A stretch of DNA of 64,000 nucleotides from Archegozetes longisetosus (Eukaryota > Arthropoda > Arachnida > Sarcoptiformes > Trhypochthoniidae), in assembly GCA_018873245.2 (NCBI GenBank), contig JAEMBT020000002.1, positions 372,001 through 436,000 on the forward strand. Direction: 5' to 3'. The notes under the pieces are model-generated. The model had not been told where the DNA came from. It made no database searches and saw only the letters and a program-made list of their open reading frames with translations. Within the stretch, counting starts at the first letter, position 1, and the number at the start of each line of letters is the position of its first letter. A program made the position numbers and the translations under genes. This document shows, piece after piece, positions 11,433-28,852 of the stretch.

Positions 11433-12231
11433 GGTTGATCACGCATTGAAGTTCTTATCATCTTTTCATCTTTAAATTCTAACATTTTAAGACTATTTTT
11501 TGAAGAAATTGTATTTTTCTAAGTAAAATTTGAGGCAAAAATCTTTGTATTTGTAAACAAGACCAAAGTAAGAGTTGTAAATAAATCAATAAAAGTGATT
11601 GGAATTAAAATTTTGCTTTTATTACTATCAGGATCCTGCAAATGATCGCAGTTTGAGAACAATAAATTTAGTTGGCTCATCAACTTTTGACAAAAATGAA
11701 TCAATTGTTTAGGTGTCTAAATAGTCCAAGACAGTTTTTAGGACAAACATTTTCATAAGTTATCATAAAGAACATTTTGTCGAACTTGGATTATATGAAA
11801 TTTTAATTTTTGTAAGTCACTCAAATAGTTATTGAATACCAATGTTTATGAAGTTTTTCAAGTATTTTCTACATTCATAAGAAAAAAGTTGATGAGTAGT
11901 TCTATTATCAATTCATAAAACTTTGAATCAATTATTATTATTATTATTACTGATAAAACAAATGATTTGTGCTCTTTATCTTGATTCTGAATAACTCCCC
12001 TTAATATATAACTATAATTTAATTTGTACATAATATTAGTTCAATATTATTGATGCGGCAATCAAATATTACTATAAAAATATAATATTTGTCTTTCACT
12101 TCAGAGTTAACAATAAAAACTGAATTCTTTTAAAAATTGGACGGTTATAAAAAGTGGTTCTTTTTAAAATATCTTTCAGAAAGATTCTAGATCTTATTAA
12201 AATTTGTTGAGTGCAAAATAATTGAAGAGAA
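11433..12231. other. Intergenic
   Basis: AT-rich with a short ATT microsatellite near 11934-11950. No gene is supported. Confidence 0.5.
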
Positions 12232-13308
12232 ATGCAATTATCTGACTACTTTTATTTATTACCAGTTTCTGTTGTAATATTAGTTCCTTTTACTATATTT
12301 TTAACGTAAGAAAAATCAATTTTATCTTAATATTTAATAAATGGTTTCATTTCTATAAAAGAAAGCTATTGTTGTAAATCGTGCTCACGAACAATACTAT
12401 ACACGACTTTTGGAAGATTAAGAGATCTTATAGGATGTAGCTGCTTGAAAAGTGAGGGCGATTCACAACAAAAACTGACTGTCAGTAAATATATTTTGTT
12501 TATGCTATTTAATAGATACATAATTGCTGTTTATTATGGTGACGTGCGACCAATTTTACCCTATGTCAGCGATGCTGCCTCTAAAGCACCTCAAGCTTCA
12601 TATTTTTCCGAATTATTGTATTTGATCGCAATTTTATGTAACTAATTATTAGTGAAGTTAATCATAAACATTCAAAATTTTTAAACATTTATGTTATATA
12701 TTTTTCTCATTTTCACAGCTTTTTGCACATTTTTGATAAGATATTACCAAATAAAGACCATAACAGAAAACGAACAACTCTGTAATACCATAACAATTTC
12801 GCAGAAGAACAAAAGAGTCATAACTTTTCTCAATAAACTATCTCTAGCAATAAGTATATCAATAGCTGTCTCGATCGCAACAATCGCTTCTTTCCGAGCA
12901 TTAGAAATGTTTGCCTTTCATTCTATCGGTGCTATTCCGCTATTCATTTTTGGGCCAGTTCTGTATAAAATTCAAACTTGGATTTCGTTCAAAATGTCAC
13001 CTAAAGTGAACTCACAGGCAATAGCAATAATTCGTCTGATTATAGCTGTTGTATCGGTGATAAGCATAATATGTTTTCTAGTATTTTCGGTTTGGTCTTT
13101 CTTTTTGTTTCAAAACGATCCACATTCAGAGAGCAGGTTGAAGTGGAAGCCAGAAGATGGTGGATATGTCCAGCATATCATAGCAGCTGCTTCCGAATGG
13201 ATATATCTTCTGCTCATTTGCCCATATTTTGCTACATTTATTGGTGAAACGCGAAGACTGAAACTCGGGCAAAGAGCTACTTTTCATTTCATCTTATTAG
13301 ATAATTAA
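12232..13308 (+). CDS. DRAM / TMEM150-family (Frag1/DRAM/Sfk1) membrane protein
   Basis: Three exons: 12232-12305, 12516-12637, 12719-13308 (introns GTAAGA..ATAG and GTAACT..ACAG). They join to 261 residues, close to vertebrate DRAM2. The joined product has the family features: TM1 running into TYIIAVYYGDVRP, then ILPYVSDAASKAP, TM2 next to RYYQIK, several more TM helices, and the family block LKWKPEDGGYVQHIIAAASE before the last helix. DRAM proteins sit in lysosomal or other endomembranes and promote autophagy. That role is from family knowledge. The exon 1 assignment restores the first helix and is supported by phase at both junctions. The open frame that could be extended upstream of exon 2 (from 12445) is intron read-through. 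Confidence 0.88.
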
Positions 13309-14129
13309 AGCAAGCTTTTCTTATATTTGGTTTTTTAAGAATTGATTCGTGAAACGTGGTTGTCTAATATCTGAATGAAAACAATTAACAGAAAAATATA
13401 CAAAAAGATGAAATTATTGCAGTGAAAATCAACAAATTTTCCACTTTCTAACAATAAATCTTGAAAAAACTAGAGCTCATTGCGATAGTCTTGAAATATA
13501 TGTACTATTATAAATAGAATACTCAAAAATTAGGAAAGTTTTTTTTAAGTAACTTGATCAAAAAGGTGTAGCAGTATAAATAAGTATAAGAATAAAAATA
13601 CTCCCATAAATACACTTTTATTCGAATTATAAACTCATATTTTATTAAATTTTCTAATTTAAATTTTAGGGAATTTCAAAAGTCGAGGTTCTTGATGAAG
13701 CTCAATCGAGAGTAAGAAACTCTTGAAAATGTTTGTTTCTGGTGTTTAAATATTTTAGCACATTATTCCAAACCTCACATAAAAAATATCCTTTCCACTA
13801 ATTAAAAATGAACCTTTGTAATTTTGAGAAATTATATTCTCTAAAAGACTGTTGAGATTCAATTGAGAGTTTTAACCTTCAAAAGTGGCAACTACTAAAA
13901 ATTTGAATAGATTAAAATAAGACCTTTGACTTGATGCAAAACATAAATTCATGAAGTCATCATTCAAATAATTCAAGTAATCATTTGCATAAGCATTTGA
14001 ATAATCGAATTTAAGAATTTTTATTGAATTATTCTCAAAAATGTTTAGATAAATAAAAATAGTGTATTAATCAAATTTGTAAATAGAAAATTACAAATGT
14101 ATGGATGAATTTAAAACGACTGAATGCAC
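13309..14129. other. Intergenic
   Basis: AT-rich; no gene, repeat or RNA recognised. Confidence 0.5.
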
Positions 14130-15205
14130 TCAAACACTACCCAAAACATTGGAGAAAGGAGTTAGCATAGATTTTGGTCTTATTTGTGACGATTTCTTCT
14201 TTGGTGTAAGTGGTAAAATAGTTCGACATTTGTCACTTTCTTCTGAATACTCAGTGGGACAGATTAGATTCAGGACCTCTTCTGCATAACTAAATTGAAT
14301 TATTGTGATTAAAATTTTCAGAGTGAACCATACTTAAAATAATTTTTTTAAAAATTCAAACCTACCCATCAATAAGACGTTCGATTTCTGAAATATTTTT
14401 ATCATTACATTTGGGTGCACCTATTTCTCGAGCCAATTCTAATATACTGTTTTTGAGCACATAAAAATTGCTGTTAAATGGAAAAAAACCAACTCAAATT
14501 TGAATTTACAATAGATTGATGTTGAAGTTTATTTTTTAGGACATACCAACACAAAAGAGGAATTTTAAGTTTGTTATCTTGAGCGTTTTCGATGCCCTGA
14601 ATGGCATCAATAAAGTTATACATATAGGTGTCAAGTTCTGGTTTTCTCAAGTTAGCACATTCACCGAACGCAATGAAAGCATTTTTTCTTCTTTGATTAG
14701 CGCAGTAACCTTTATTTGTTTTTGCCACGCCAAAAGCCAAAACGCCGGTCACTTGTCGCGGAAACGTGTCCAGACATTTCTGTGAATAATCTTTTATACA
14801 CTTCTCTGTACTCGTGATAGTTCTGTAGATTAAATTAGTAAGTTATTAGTTTCATAAATACCTAAAAAATAATGATGCTTTGCTCAGTACTGTTAATATA
14901 ATCACTAACAGTTCTATATCTTCGACAGCAATAACAGCATGTCTTATTATTATCAGAAAAATGATAATTATATATGAACATTGTTTTTTAGAAATTGAGA
15001 TAACAGTCGAAAGTAATTACCTGCAGTGACGATTCATTTCGTCTCTAGTTTGTGGAAATTTGAATTTCGGGTCACCCACTAATAGTAACTTTTGCATACA
15101 CACATCCGCTTTATTTACAGAACTACAATCGTTCTTATTATTCTTCTGACAATAAGTGCTGTTCACAAAAATTAATACTAAAATGTTGATTATTAAGTAA
15201 TTCAT
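14130..15205 (-). CDS. Secreted 27-kDa Cys-rich protein (arthropod 27-kDa glycoprotein-like)
   Basis: Four exons on the minus strand: 15205-15021, 14822-14547, 14470-14366, 14289-14130. All junctions are phase 2 with GT..AG. The product is 241 residues with a signal peptide (MNYLIINILVLIFVNSTYC). Paired Cys occur throughout: ADVCMQKLL, NRHC, KCIKDYSQKCLDTFP, NKGYC, FGECANL, a tandem CC after KIPLL, GAPKC, NLICP, DKC. The size, the KCLxxFP block and the later CC pair resemble a widespread secreted family of insects and arachnids (27-kDa hemolymph glycoprotein/DUF1397-like). The exact family name is tentative and function is unknown. A TATA-like box lies 63-73 bp upstream. Confidence 0.75.
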
Positions 15206-15267
15206 TTTTGTTATAAAATTGACAAAACAGAGACTTTCAGATGATTAAACTTGTATAAACTTTTAAA

Positions 15268-15278
15268 CTTATATAAAT
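15268..15278 (-). promoter_or_regulatory. TATA-like box for the 27-kDa secreted protein gene
   Basis: TTATATAAAT about 65 bp upstream of the ATG on the minus strand. The same distance is seen for other secreted-protein genes here. Confidence 0.4.
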
Positions 15279-17132
15279 AGGAAGCCTTCAATTTTAATTT
15301 CGTTATTGACTTAATTATTTAGAGGTAATCATTCTCAATGTCAGCATAAACTTGTTACAAGTTTTTTTTGTAGACTATGGTGTTGAGAAATAAAAGTAAA
15401 AGATTTAGATGAAAAAGATTTCGATTAATCTGGTATTTATAGTGCTCGATATAGAGGTATAGTTACGTCAGAGGTGGTTCATTCGAGATTAGAATCTATT
15501 GATTGCCGAAATTATGCAAGTTTTTAGTAGAGTATTTTCTGTTCATTCAAAGCTCTGAAGTGACTCTAAAATCAAGGCTTTGTTAGATTCAAGGTTATAC
15601 ATATACCTTCTTATAGTCCACTGCGTGTAAGAAAATATAATACAAACTTTCAAATGGGAAACTTTATGTACAGTGATAATTATAGTGTTGACTATTGCAC
15701 GTGTTTGTTTTTGTTTATTATACATCTTACTCCCATTATAGTGGTTTACTTGTACTTTTAATTGAAGGAAAATTACCAATCAGAAATCTTGAAATAGCCG
15801 ATAATGCAGCGTACAATAAGAAAGGCACTGTAGTAAATGTGACCATCATTTCAAGTTAAATACCTTAGAGTATCTTACAAGAAATACATGTGCATTTGCA
15901 TCAATCAATTTTTTCTTGGAGTAGTTTTTTGTTCAAATTTAAAGTAATTTTTCAGCAGATATTTATATAGACAAAGTGATTTACCTGTAAATTTGCGCAG
16001 ATAGAAAATTTTTTAACTTTACACTTGATTCACATCATTCTTTCCAAAATTGAATTTTGTCTTTAAACTTGAGTTTAAGAAACACAATAATAAAATTATA
16101 AACTTCTTAAATAATTATTGATAATAGTTTGCTATATACTATTTACCAGTGATATTTAATTTAAAATTTAAAACCAATGCAAAATCTTTGAGTATATTTT
16201 ATCCATAACTAATTTATCAAACTGGGATAGCAAACATTTTTTGACCCTAAATTAGTGGTCAATTCGGGCTTGCGAGTCCAAATGTACTCAAAAGTTAGAC
16301 TTTTGAAAACACGAAGGCTTATTCAAAATAAAAGAAAGTTTAACCCAGAACTAGTAATCAATATTCAATGTTAATGTTTAGTCATTTTGCTGTGAGCGAA
16401 GACTCACTTCTATGCAAATAAAATTTTGTTCTTATAGAGTTTGCTTATATAGGGAATCGGAATTTGCTCTTATATACTGGGTGCTTTCAAAACACGAAAA
16501 TACTTTGTAAATACTGATTAAATCATTTTGTTTAAATGATTGAATATCTCAAAGAAATAAAAATCAGTACTGTTAAATGTGTTGATATGTAATTTTCGAA
16601 TGAAAAAATATCTCTATTGAATTAGATGTGCGATAAATAGGTTTTTCTTCTTATTAATGAGCTCAGTAAATATTTGTTATTTGTTGAACTATTATAATGA
16701 TACAAATATAAATTAAAAGAAATTGATAAGTATTCCAAACTCTGATCTTATAGAATGATTAAAGAATGATTAAAAAGTCATGGTTAGTATTCGGTTAATT
16801 TTCTATTGAATTAAATGGTGAGCAAAGTATAAAACTTAATTATAAGTCTATTTTTAAATAAGAAAGAAGTAGTTTTCAACTTCCAAGCCTGAAATTAGAA
16901 AATTTTTAGTCAACCAGTAAAGACTTGAAAGTTCTTGAACTTTGATAAAATCACTCGATTGACGTACGACCCACTGATTCGTATTAAGGCCCAAACTGAA
17001 TTAAACTCACACAGATAGAAAATATGAAGCCAGTTTAAATATTTTCACGTTTCAGATGTGATCTTAAAGGTTACATTTTCTAAAATTAGATTAAGAAAAA
17101 ATCTTTGAATTCTTGATCAAAGCCTATGTCTG
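15279..17132. other. Intergenic
   Basis: No coding region or repeat could be supported; small open frames near 15543-15779 lack any family resemblance. Confidence 0.5.
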
Positions 17133-17134
17133 TA

Positions 17135-17686
17135 CAGGGTGAACGGAGATTATATGTAGGAGTACTGCTACCTGTAATAATTTGAACTATTTTTATCGTA
17201 TATCGATTAGTCAATCAAAAATTTTCCATCCAATACGAATACTGCGACAATGGCTTCATAATGTGAAAAACTAGAATTCAATTTCAAGCCTTAAATAAGG
17301 CTAAATTAGGTGTCAAAGACATAGCAACGATCTTGGATGTTGATGAGAGAACTGTCAAGAAGCGGGCAAACTGTGATGGACATAAAGATAAGCCACACAC
17401 TGGCCGAAAAGATAAACTTTGGTCAAAAACGAAAAGCAAAAATGAAGTCGAAATGTAAGATATTTTAGGAGCATCTACAAGAAAATATATAAAATGCTAA
17501 ATTCAAGTGAGGACTACTTCAGTCGTAATGGAACAGCTTCGAGAACCACTGTTAAAGGTTATGTAAGATTGACACAGTGGATCAAAATCGCGTATAAGCC
17601 TCTTGTAAAAGTACTACTATCAATAAAATATTAGTGACAGACCATTGTTTGCCTTAACTCTACAGCATAAATTTTCATCCACTCTG
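17135..17686 (+). mobile_element. Tc1/mariner-like element relic
   Basis: The ends CAGGGTGAACGGAG (17135) and CATCCACTCTG (to 17686) are inverted relatives and are flanked by TA on both sides (17133-17134, 17687-17688), the target duplication of Tc1/mariner. Inside, 17280-17440 reads as an N-terminal helix-turn-helix of a transposase (LGVKDIATILDVDERTVKKR, then DKPHTGRKDKL). Several stops follow. About 550 bp remains, so most of the catalytic domain is gone. Dead copy. Confidence 0.7.
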
Positions 17687-18031
17687 TATATTATTAAAGA
17701 GAAAAATTAACATTATTTCAGTTTCAATTCTATTCTGTCGCAATTCATTTTATATACTATTATTAATATTTTCTATTCTGACTAAATACACAAATTCTTT
17801 CGCTGATAATTTTAGTAACTAGACTTTGAAACAAAATTTTTCTGTAATAAATTGTTTGAGTTGAGCAAAAGATCCCATATGAAGATTGATAACAAACACT
17901 TGTTATAGTTTCCAAGCTTTTTAAGATGAGAACTAGTGATAAATATTTTTTTCATATATAGAAAGAATAGAGTTAAATTTGTTGTATAATTAAAGAAGTT
18001 CAATCGAACCGAATAAATAAACGGAACAGTA

Positions 18032-18823
18032 ATGAAATTATATATTGTTTTATTCTTGTTTTTATACACGACCCATTTATCCTTAGCCGTGAATCCATGG
18101 GAACCACAAGAAAAAGTTAACGATAAAAATTGGTTGAAGACTCATGAATCATTTGTTGAAAGGACTAAAGAGCACAAAAGCGAAATAAAGGTTGTATTTT
18201 TAGGTGCTTCTATTGTTCACAATTGGCTCGTTGATGGCAAACCAATTTGGGATATGTATTATGCTAATAGAAGTGCTTATAATTATGGCATTGGAGGCGA
18301 TATGACACAGAATGTGCTGTGGAGAATACAGAATCATGAAATGGATGGACTTAACCCTAAAGTAGTCGTTTTACAAATAGGTAACTATTTTTGTACTGTT
18401 AAGAACTGAATTTAAACTCATCTTCAAAACAGATAGACTTTAGAATAATTTTGTTATTTATTCTTGAATCAAGGCAAAAACAATATCTATAAATCGGGTC
18501 CTTCAGAAGCAGATATAGCTCACGGAGTCACCGAAATAATCAAACAACTAAGAGCTAAACTGCCTGATAGTAAAATTATATCAATTGGATTAACTCCATT
18601 GAATAGCACTTCCGATGAAGCAAAAGTCAAACATATCAATGAATTGCTTGTGAAGAATGCTGATGAAAACAACGTGTTCTTTCTGGATATAGGTCCACAT
18701 TTAGTGGATACAAACGGCAAACAAAAGCCCGGATTATTCAAAGATGGACTACATTTTACTCTTGAAGGTTATAAGATATGGCATGAGGCAATGAAACCTC
18801 TTTTTGAAAAGTTATACGAATAG
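18032..18823 (+). CDS. Secreted SGNH/GDSL hydrolase, PAF-acetylhydrolase-like, copy 1
   Basis: Two exons, 18032-18380 and 18474-18823, phase 1, giving 232 residues. Signal peptide MKLYIVLFLFLYTTHLSLAV. SGNH blocks: block I VVFLGASIVHNW (catalytic Ser kept but the usual GDS is GAS), block II NYGIGGD, block III formed across the intron as LQIGKNN, block V DGLHFTLEGY with the catalytic Asp and His. These are lipid- or carbohydrate-ester hydrolases related to PAFAH1B catalytic subunits, but those are cytosolic while this copy is secreted. Two paralogs lie at 30464-31255 and 33099-33935. The natural substrate cannot be told; de-esterification in the gut is plausible. Confidence 0.85.
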
Positions 18824-18969
18824 ATAGAAATTTTTATTTGAAATTCAAGTATTTTTCAAATAGTATTGACTTTGAAAAATTGAAACAAAAGGACATATAT
18901 GATAATTAATTTTTGAGCGAAAAATTAAAGGAACTCGATAAAACTTATGATAAAATACTTTTAATTAGA

Positions 18970-19737
18970 TTATTCGCTAAATATTTGGTCACTGCCGCTA
19001 TAAGTAGTGGCCAAAGTGTAACCATAAGCTTCACAAACATTCTTCAGGAATGATCTCCATTCGGCTTGGCTCATCGATAGAGTATTTCTGGCGAAATCTA
19101 GAATAAATGTCTTAATTCTGATTAATTTGTATTTGGTCGCCCATCGAAGATAATTAGACGCGTCGTTTATAGTAACCGATTGGTAGAGATAATCTTCGAC
19201 TAGCTTAACTAAGTCAGTGATATTCAGATGTTGCGCCGCTACGTATAAATCCATTATATTATCCCTAAGATTAAGATCAGGCAATAGTTTGTCAGTATAT
19301 ATGAACTTAAGAATATTCTTGAAAATTAACGGTCGGATTCCAGGCAATCTAATTAGAGGTTTGTCATAGCCATCAATTGCATGGCTCAGATTTTTTATCT
19401 TCTCTGCCAAGACATTTGACCGCAAACATAACACACTTTTATGAGCGCAAAATGTTTTGCTTTGATTAGTGCGGGGATCAACCAATTCGATAGTTATATC
19501 GCAGTGTTCAGTATCGTTGAGCAGCTTTTCTCCCATATTCTGTAGTCGTGGACATTCCTGTTCGTTATTAAGAAGCATCTCAATCGGTAGTTTGACGTGA
19601 GTATTCTTGTGGACAGTAGTCGTTGGTATGAACACTGGCTTTTCCTGGGATTTTACGTAAGTAGCACCAGCTTCTATTGATATCGAAGCATCGATTATTA
19701 TTAATAGCAAAGGTCTCAGTATATCAATGTTAAGCAT
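18970..19737 (-). CDS. BTB/POZ domain protein
   Basis: Single exon, 255 residues from ATG 19737 (the frame extends a few codons upstream without another ATG). A hydrophobic N-terminal stretch (LRPLLLIIIDASISIEA) is followed by a BTB domain at about residues 75-190: HCDITIELVD, FCAHKSVLCLRSNVLAEKI, LPGIRPLIFKNILKFIYTD, MDLYVAAQHLNITDLVKLVE. A BACK-like helical part follows to the end. BTB domains mediate dimerisation or Cullin-3 binding in the cytosol. The N-terminal hydrophobic segment is odd for such a protein and may be a start-site artefact. Specific function unknown. Confidence 0.75.
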   Translation of the reverse strand: MLNIDILRPLLLIIIDASISIEAGATYVKSQEKPVFIPTTTVHKNTHVKLPIEMLLNNEQECPRLQNMGEKLLNDTEHCDITIELVDPRTNQSKTFCAHKSVLCLRSNVLAEKIKNLSHAIDGYDKPLIRLPGIRPLIFKNILKFIYTDKLLPDLNLRDNIMDLYVAAQHLNITDLVKLVEDYLYQSVTINDASNYLRWATKYKLIRIKTFILDFARNTLSMSQAEWRSFLKNVCEAYGYTLATTYSGSDQIFSE

Positions 19738-21152
19738 GTTTTTAAACAACCGCGAACAAGTTGAAAATCTTTAATCCTAAATAGAATCCTTTAGTAAGGA
19801 GAACTCACAATAATATGCAAGCAAACCATCAAAACACATTACTTTTATTTCATTTATTTGGGGCTTTCAAACAGCTATGCTTATTATAAAGCTTTGTTAG
19901 CTCGTTTAATTAGCATTATTTCCTTCAATCAGTTATACCAATTATTCGTTGAATAGTTATAAAAAAGCTTCCTTAGATGATCAAACAGATATGGCAATAA
20001 ATGGTTTGCCAAAGTTAACTTCTAGACCCAGATATTTAGTGCAATTTTTCATTTCATATTATACTTCGTTCAGATCCAATCTATGAACAATGTATAAGAC
20101 TAATCAAAGAAAGGATTATATTTTAATTATCAATTTTGAATGAGAAACGAGAGCAGCTCAAAAATACTGCCTAAAAAGTAAATAGTCATATATTTTGAAA
20201 ACTTATTCATTAGTCAAACTATTTGTTCAACAAAATTAAATTGAAGAAATAGGTTCTTAAACACTCAGAAATAAGTTTCAGATAATTAGGCAAGAAGAAT
20301 TAAACCTTGTTTGTAAAATAATGGATAACATTTTCAGCATGTGTTATAAAATGCTTGATTACTATTTCTATTTGTGAAACCATGAGTTTGATTATTAAAA
20401 ATTTGTTTGAAAATATCGAATTTTGAATTGAGTTTTCAAAATTTTGTTTGACATCCAATTAGGATATTCTAATATAAAAAGCTTTAACTGCTTTATCTGA
20501 GTTAATGACACATATGATATATTAGTAATTTTTATATTTGATAATTAATTGTGAAAGATTGTGCTGTACTTGAAATTTGCTTAGTAATCGTAATTAGAAA
20601 AGTCAATTTTCATAATTTGAAGGATAACTTTTCAAAGCCTCTAAAGATAACTAAATTGATATTATCCATAGAGTTATTGAATCGAGTTATTGAATCGAGT
20701 TATTGAATCGAGTTATGCTAATTATTTGGTTGATATTTTTCAAGATCGTAAGGAAACGTTGCATCCGATTTAAGATAAGCGAGCAATTAATGAAGTCATT
20801 GATAATTTGGTAGACAGGCAGCTTTCGATTTGTCTATCAAATCAGGTCATCTCTTGTCCTTTAAGTTCGAGTTACTGTTATGTTCGATAAGAGTTTTCAA
20901 GATTGAACAAATCTACTGAAAAGCTTTTAATCATCGAATTTGATATCAATGCTGTAGTTTTGACCCTTTTTCACGTCACGTTTTCGAATGCCTTCGGAAA
21001 AAATTGAATGTCATTCAATTTGATATTCCAAATTAAGGTTTAGTGCTAGGAAGAAACACGTAATTATAGAATGTCTGTGTAGTTTAAGTAATTTATAACT
21101 ATTATTATTTTATTTATATTATAAACAAAATATTAATACAAATTTTGAAAGA
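19738..21152. other. Intergenic
   Basis: AT-rich. It contains a short tandem repeat at 20671-20716. No gene recognised. Confidence 0.5.
20671..20716. repeat. 13-bp tandem repeat, about 3.5 copies
   Basis: Unit GAGTTATTGAATC repeated exactly. Confidence 0.85.
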
Positions 21153-23705
<2,553 letters not shown>

Positions 23706-23770
23706 TCTTTTATTTTTGTATCCAATACTATATTTAGTGGTAAAAGGCATTAAATACAGTAATTTTTATC

Positions 23771-23780
23771 GTATTTATAC
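23771..23780 (-). promoter_or_regulatory. TATA-like box of GH9-1
   Basis: GTATAAATAC on the minus strand, about 70 bp upstream of the ATG. Confidence 0.45.
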
Positions 23781-25194
23781 TGGGTTGCATTGACATTGAC
23801 AAAATTGATAAAGAGTTTTTGAACAGGTTATGATATCATTTAAGCATTTGTTTCTCGATCAATATTTTCTCAAACTAACTCGACTATTATTAGGACAATT
23901 AGACTAGCAGTAAGTATATTTTAGACTAAATTTATAAACACTTTTCTGGGTTTAAATAGAATTTGACTTTCTACTTTCTCTACAATTTTTCATTGGTCGA
24001 AGTGAGCCAAATTTGAAAAATAAATCTTTTATCCTAACAAAACTTTAATTTATTTTCTAAATTTTCTTTTAATTTATTAAAGTTTTATTAGAATATAGAG
24101 GACTTATTCTTCAAATTTTCTTCATTCAAATTAGCAAAAATTTAGGAAAAGTAAGCAGTCATTCCTATTTGAATTTTTTTAAGAATTTGATCTGAGAAAA
24201 ATGACTTGTTTTGACAACTTACGGTCTGTATATGAATGGGACATTTCATACAATTTGATAATTATTAACTTATATGAGCGACAATATTTTATGCGAACTC
24301 AAGTTTCGTTTCTCAAACAAAATAAATTGCATTACAATCTAAGGGAATGTAGGTTTCTATCCAGATCAATTTGATTCCTTTAATGAGCCTCTGGAGTGTC
24401 AAGCATCACTAAAAGGACTTGTATCTTACGAGATTACAAATTTAAATTCGTTAATTATTTACAATTGGTATTTTTTGTAGATGGATAGAAAAATCATTGA
24501 CTTATTGACCATGTCATAAGTTTTGATCTGTTAAATGATTATAGTTTTAGTTCATTTGAATAGCAATATGAAAAGCAAAAAAGTTTTTCAAAATTATCAA
24601 ACAAATGAGCTGAAGTTTCAAGGAAAATAAAAGTAGTGCCTTTAGCCTCTTTTAATTTAAGACTTAACGTAAAAATTGTAATTGACTCAATTTTTTACGT
24701 AGCAATAAAATACGATAGTTGTATATAAGACTTGAAAACTGATTTTGTTTTATTCGATAGAATTTTAATCAACCAAATAGTCTAACGATTTGAGAGCAAA
24801 TTAAATGCAACATTAGTTCGCTATATGACATTATAAGATTTCACAATAAAATAAATTGCAAAATATTCCAGTAACTAACTGTTTTTCATATTTTTAATAT
24901 CTAATCTGTTCTAAAATATTGCAATTTCATAACAATGTATGCCCGCAATAATTACTCTTACATGATTGTAAAATTGATTTGCTATCTAAGAGTTAAGTAT
25001 TGAATAGTGAAATTATAAAATAGCATATGATTGAGGATCGGACCACATCAAAGCTATTTTGCAGATGCATAAGCTGTAAGTATATTAGTTTATGCAACAA
25101 ATCATAAGTATTCCTTGACTACTCCTGAATCGAACTAGTAGCATATGTTAGTTCTCGAAACTCGTATAGTGGTTATCTTAATGAAAAAATGCAG

Positions 25195-25202
25195 TATATA
25201 AA
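25195..25202 (+). promoter_or_regulatory. TATA-like box of GH9-2
   Basis: TATATAAA about 70 bp upstream of the ATG, matching the spacing at GH9-1. Confidence 0.45.
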
Positions 25203-25270
25203 CAATCATTTCTCAAATAAATGATGTTTACTAAACTTTTGAAACTACACTCTTTTATTCATAGAGAAAA

Positions 25271-27657
<2,387 letters not shown>

Positions 27658-28475
27658 GATAAATTACTATTTCATCCGACTTGTAAAGCGTTCAAATTAG
27701 AGATAACTTGTTTGGAAATCATTTTTTAGTTCAAAAATATTTTGTACTTAAACAATTACATGAGAAACAATTACATGTTATGGGACAGATGAGTGTTCAC
27801 ATCCTTCTCATTAACTCAATTATGAAATTAAGCGATTGAATCAATAAAAATTATTCAACCATTAAATTATTAATGCTATTGGTTAACTATCAATTGTTGA
27901 GTGCAAATGTTTATATTCCAGTTATGGTTTTGTAAAAATAAACTGCAAATAAGTTATCAGTTTGATATATGCTGAGTATCTACAACTTGATAAATCTCCT
28001 ATTATTGTTACTTAAATACACGAGCATCAAATTTAAATATCCTAACGAAAAATCCTTGAAATAACCTTCTATTCAAATAGATAATAATAATAATAGCAAA
28101 AATAAGCAATAATAATTCGAGGATCATCTTTCATCAATTAATTTTGAATTTTGAGCAAAATTTTGAAAAAGAATTGAGGGAATTCAGCTGCTTTTATGTA
28201 AAAGCTAACAGTCACAAATCGAATCTTATTATTAAGTTGCAAATAGATGAGTCGATTATTGCTTTTATGTTTCAAAGCCATACAAAATCGACCGATTATT
28301 TACTCAGCTATCAATTTATTAATATGTTAACAATTAAATATTTGTAAAGAATACGTACGAAATCATACTTTTTGTCATGCTTAAACGTTATAAAGCTGAA
28401 AATCTGTCAGTTTTTAAGTACACAACAAATTACTTTGATCAAAGTAGCTGATTAGCCGACCTATTAATCAAAGTT
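27658..28475. other. Intergenic
   Basis: No feature supported; a plus-strand open frame at 28144-28347 resembles nothing. Confidence 0.5.
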
Positions 28476-28852
28476 ATGAAACTAATACTAGTAACAGTTT
28501 ATCTTTCTTATGCACTTTTTATAGAAAAAGGTAAAAACATTCAAAAATTAAAAAATTTTCCAGGATCTCAATGAAAGTACTTTCAAATCTGAATTTGAAT
28601 TCAGTGAACGGTCAATGCAGTGCAAACGATGTCCAAATATGTCAGTCATCAACACCTCCTGGACCGACCGGAGTCTTCACTTTCAGCAGATGTCAGCTTA
28701 CAAGTAATGGCTTCCGAAATTGTGTGTTTATGTGTAACGAAAGTCCCTGCAACAGCACGTGTGCCACGAGACCGAATGGATACCGAAGAGGAAATTGTGC
28801 TTATGATACACTCCGAGGCCGTTCCACATGTTTATGCTTTAAATATTCCTAA
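28476..28852 (+). CDS. Secreted Cys-rich defensin-like peptide, copy 1
   Basis: Two exons, 28476-28530 and 28605-28852, phase 1, 100 residues. Exon 1 encodes most of a signal peptide. The acceptor TTGAATTCAG at 28604 was chosen because it aligns exactly with copy 2. The mature part begins near GQCSAND and has ten Cys. The C-terminal half has a CSalpha-beta pattern: C-x4-C-x3-C (CNESPCNSTC), then RRGNC, then the CxC pair CLCF. An N-terminal extension with four Cys precedes it. Such peptides act on microbial membranes or cell walls. Activity is inferred from the pattern only. Confidence 0.72.

Larger units (their letters stand above)
23706..25270. other. Shared upstream region of GH9-1 and GH9-2
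   Basis: A 1.57-kb AT-rich spacer between two divergent cellulase genes. TATA-like boxes lie near each end (23771-23780 minus, 25195-25202 plus). No other feature seen. Confidence 0.5.

Noticed and set aside
11158..11475. His/Asn-rich minus frame and Val-rich plus frame over the Cys repeats
   Set aside because: Both are shadows of the 33-bp coding repeat of the Cys-rich protein.
11519..11704. Minus-strand frame with PDSNKS and TFID motifs like the 7208-7474 protein
   Set aside because: The shared motifs are very short and the Cys tail is absent; likely chance.
12445..12515. Possible start of the DRAM gene at 12445
   Set aside because: An upstream exon at 12232-12305 splices in phase and supplies the missing first TM helix; the 12445 start is intron read-through.
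14101..14289. Plus-strand open frame of 62 codons
   Set aside because: It overlaps the last exon of the minus-strand secreted protein, which has strong splice and Cys support.
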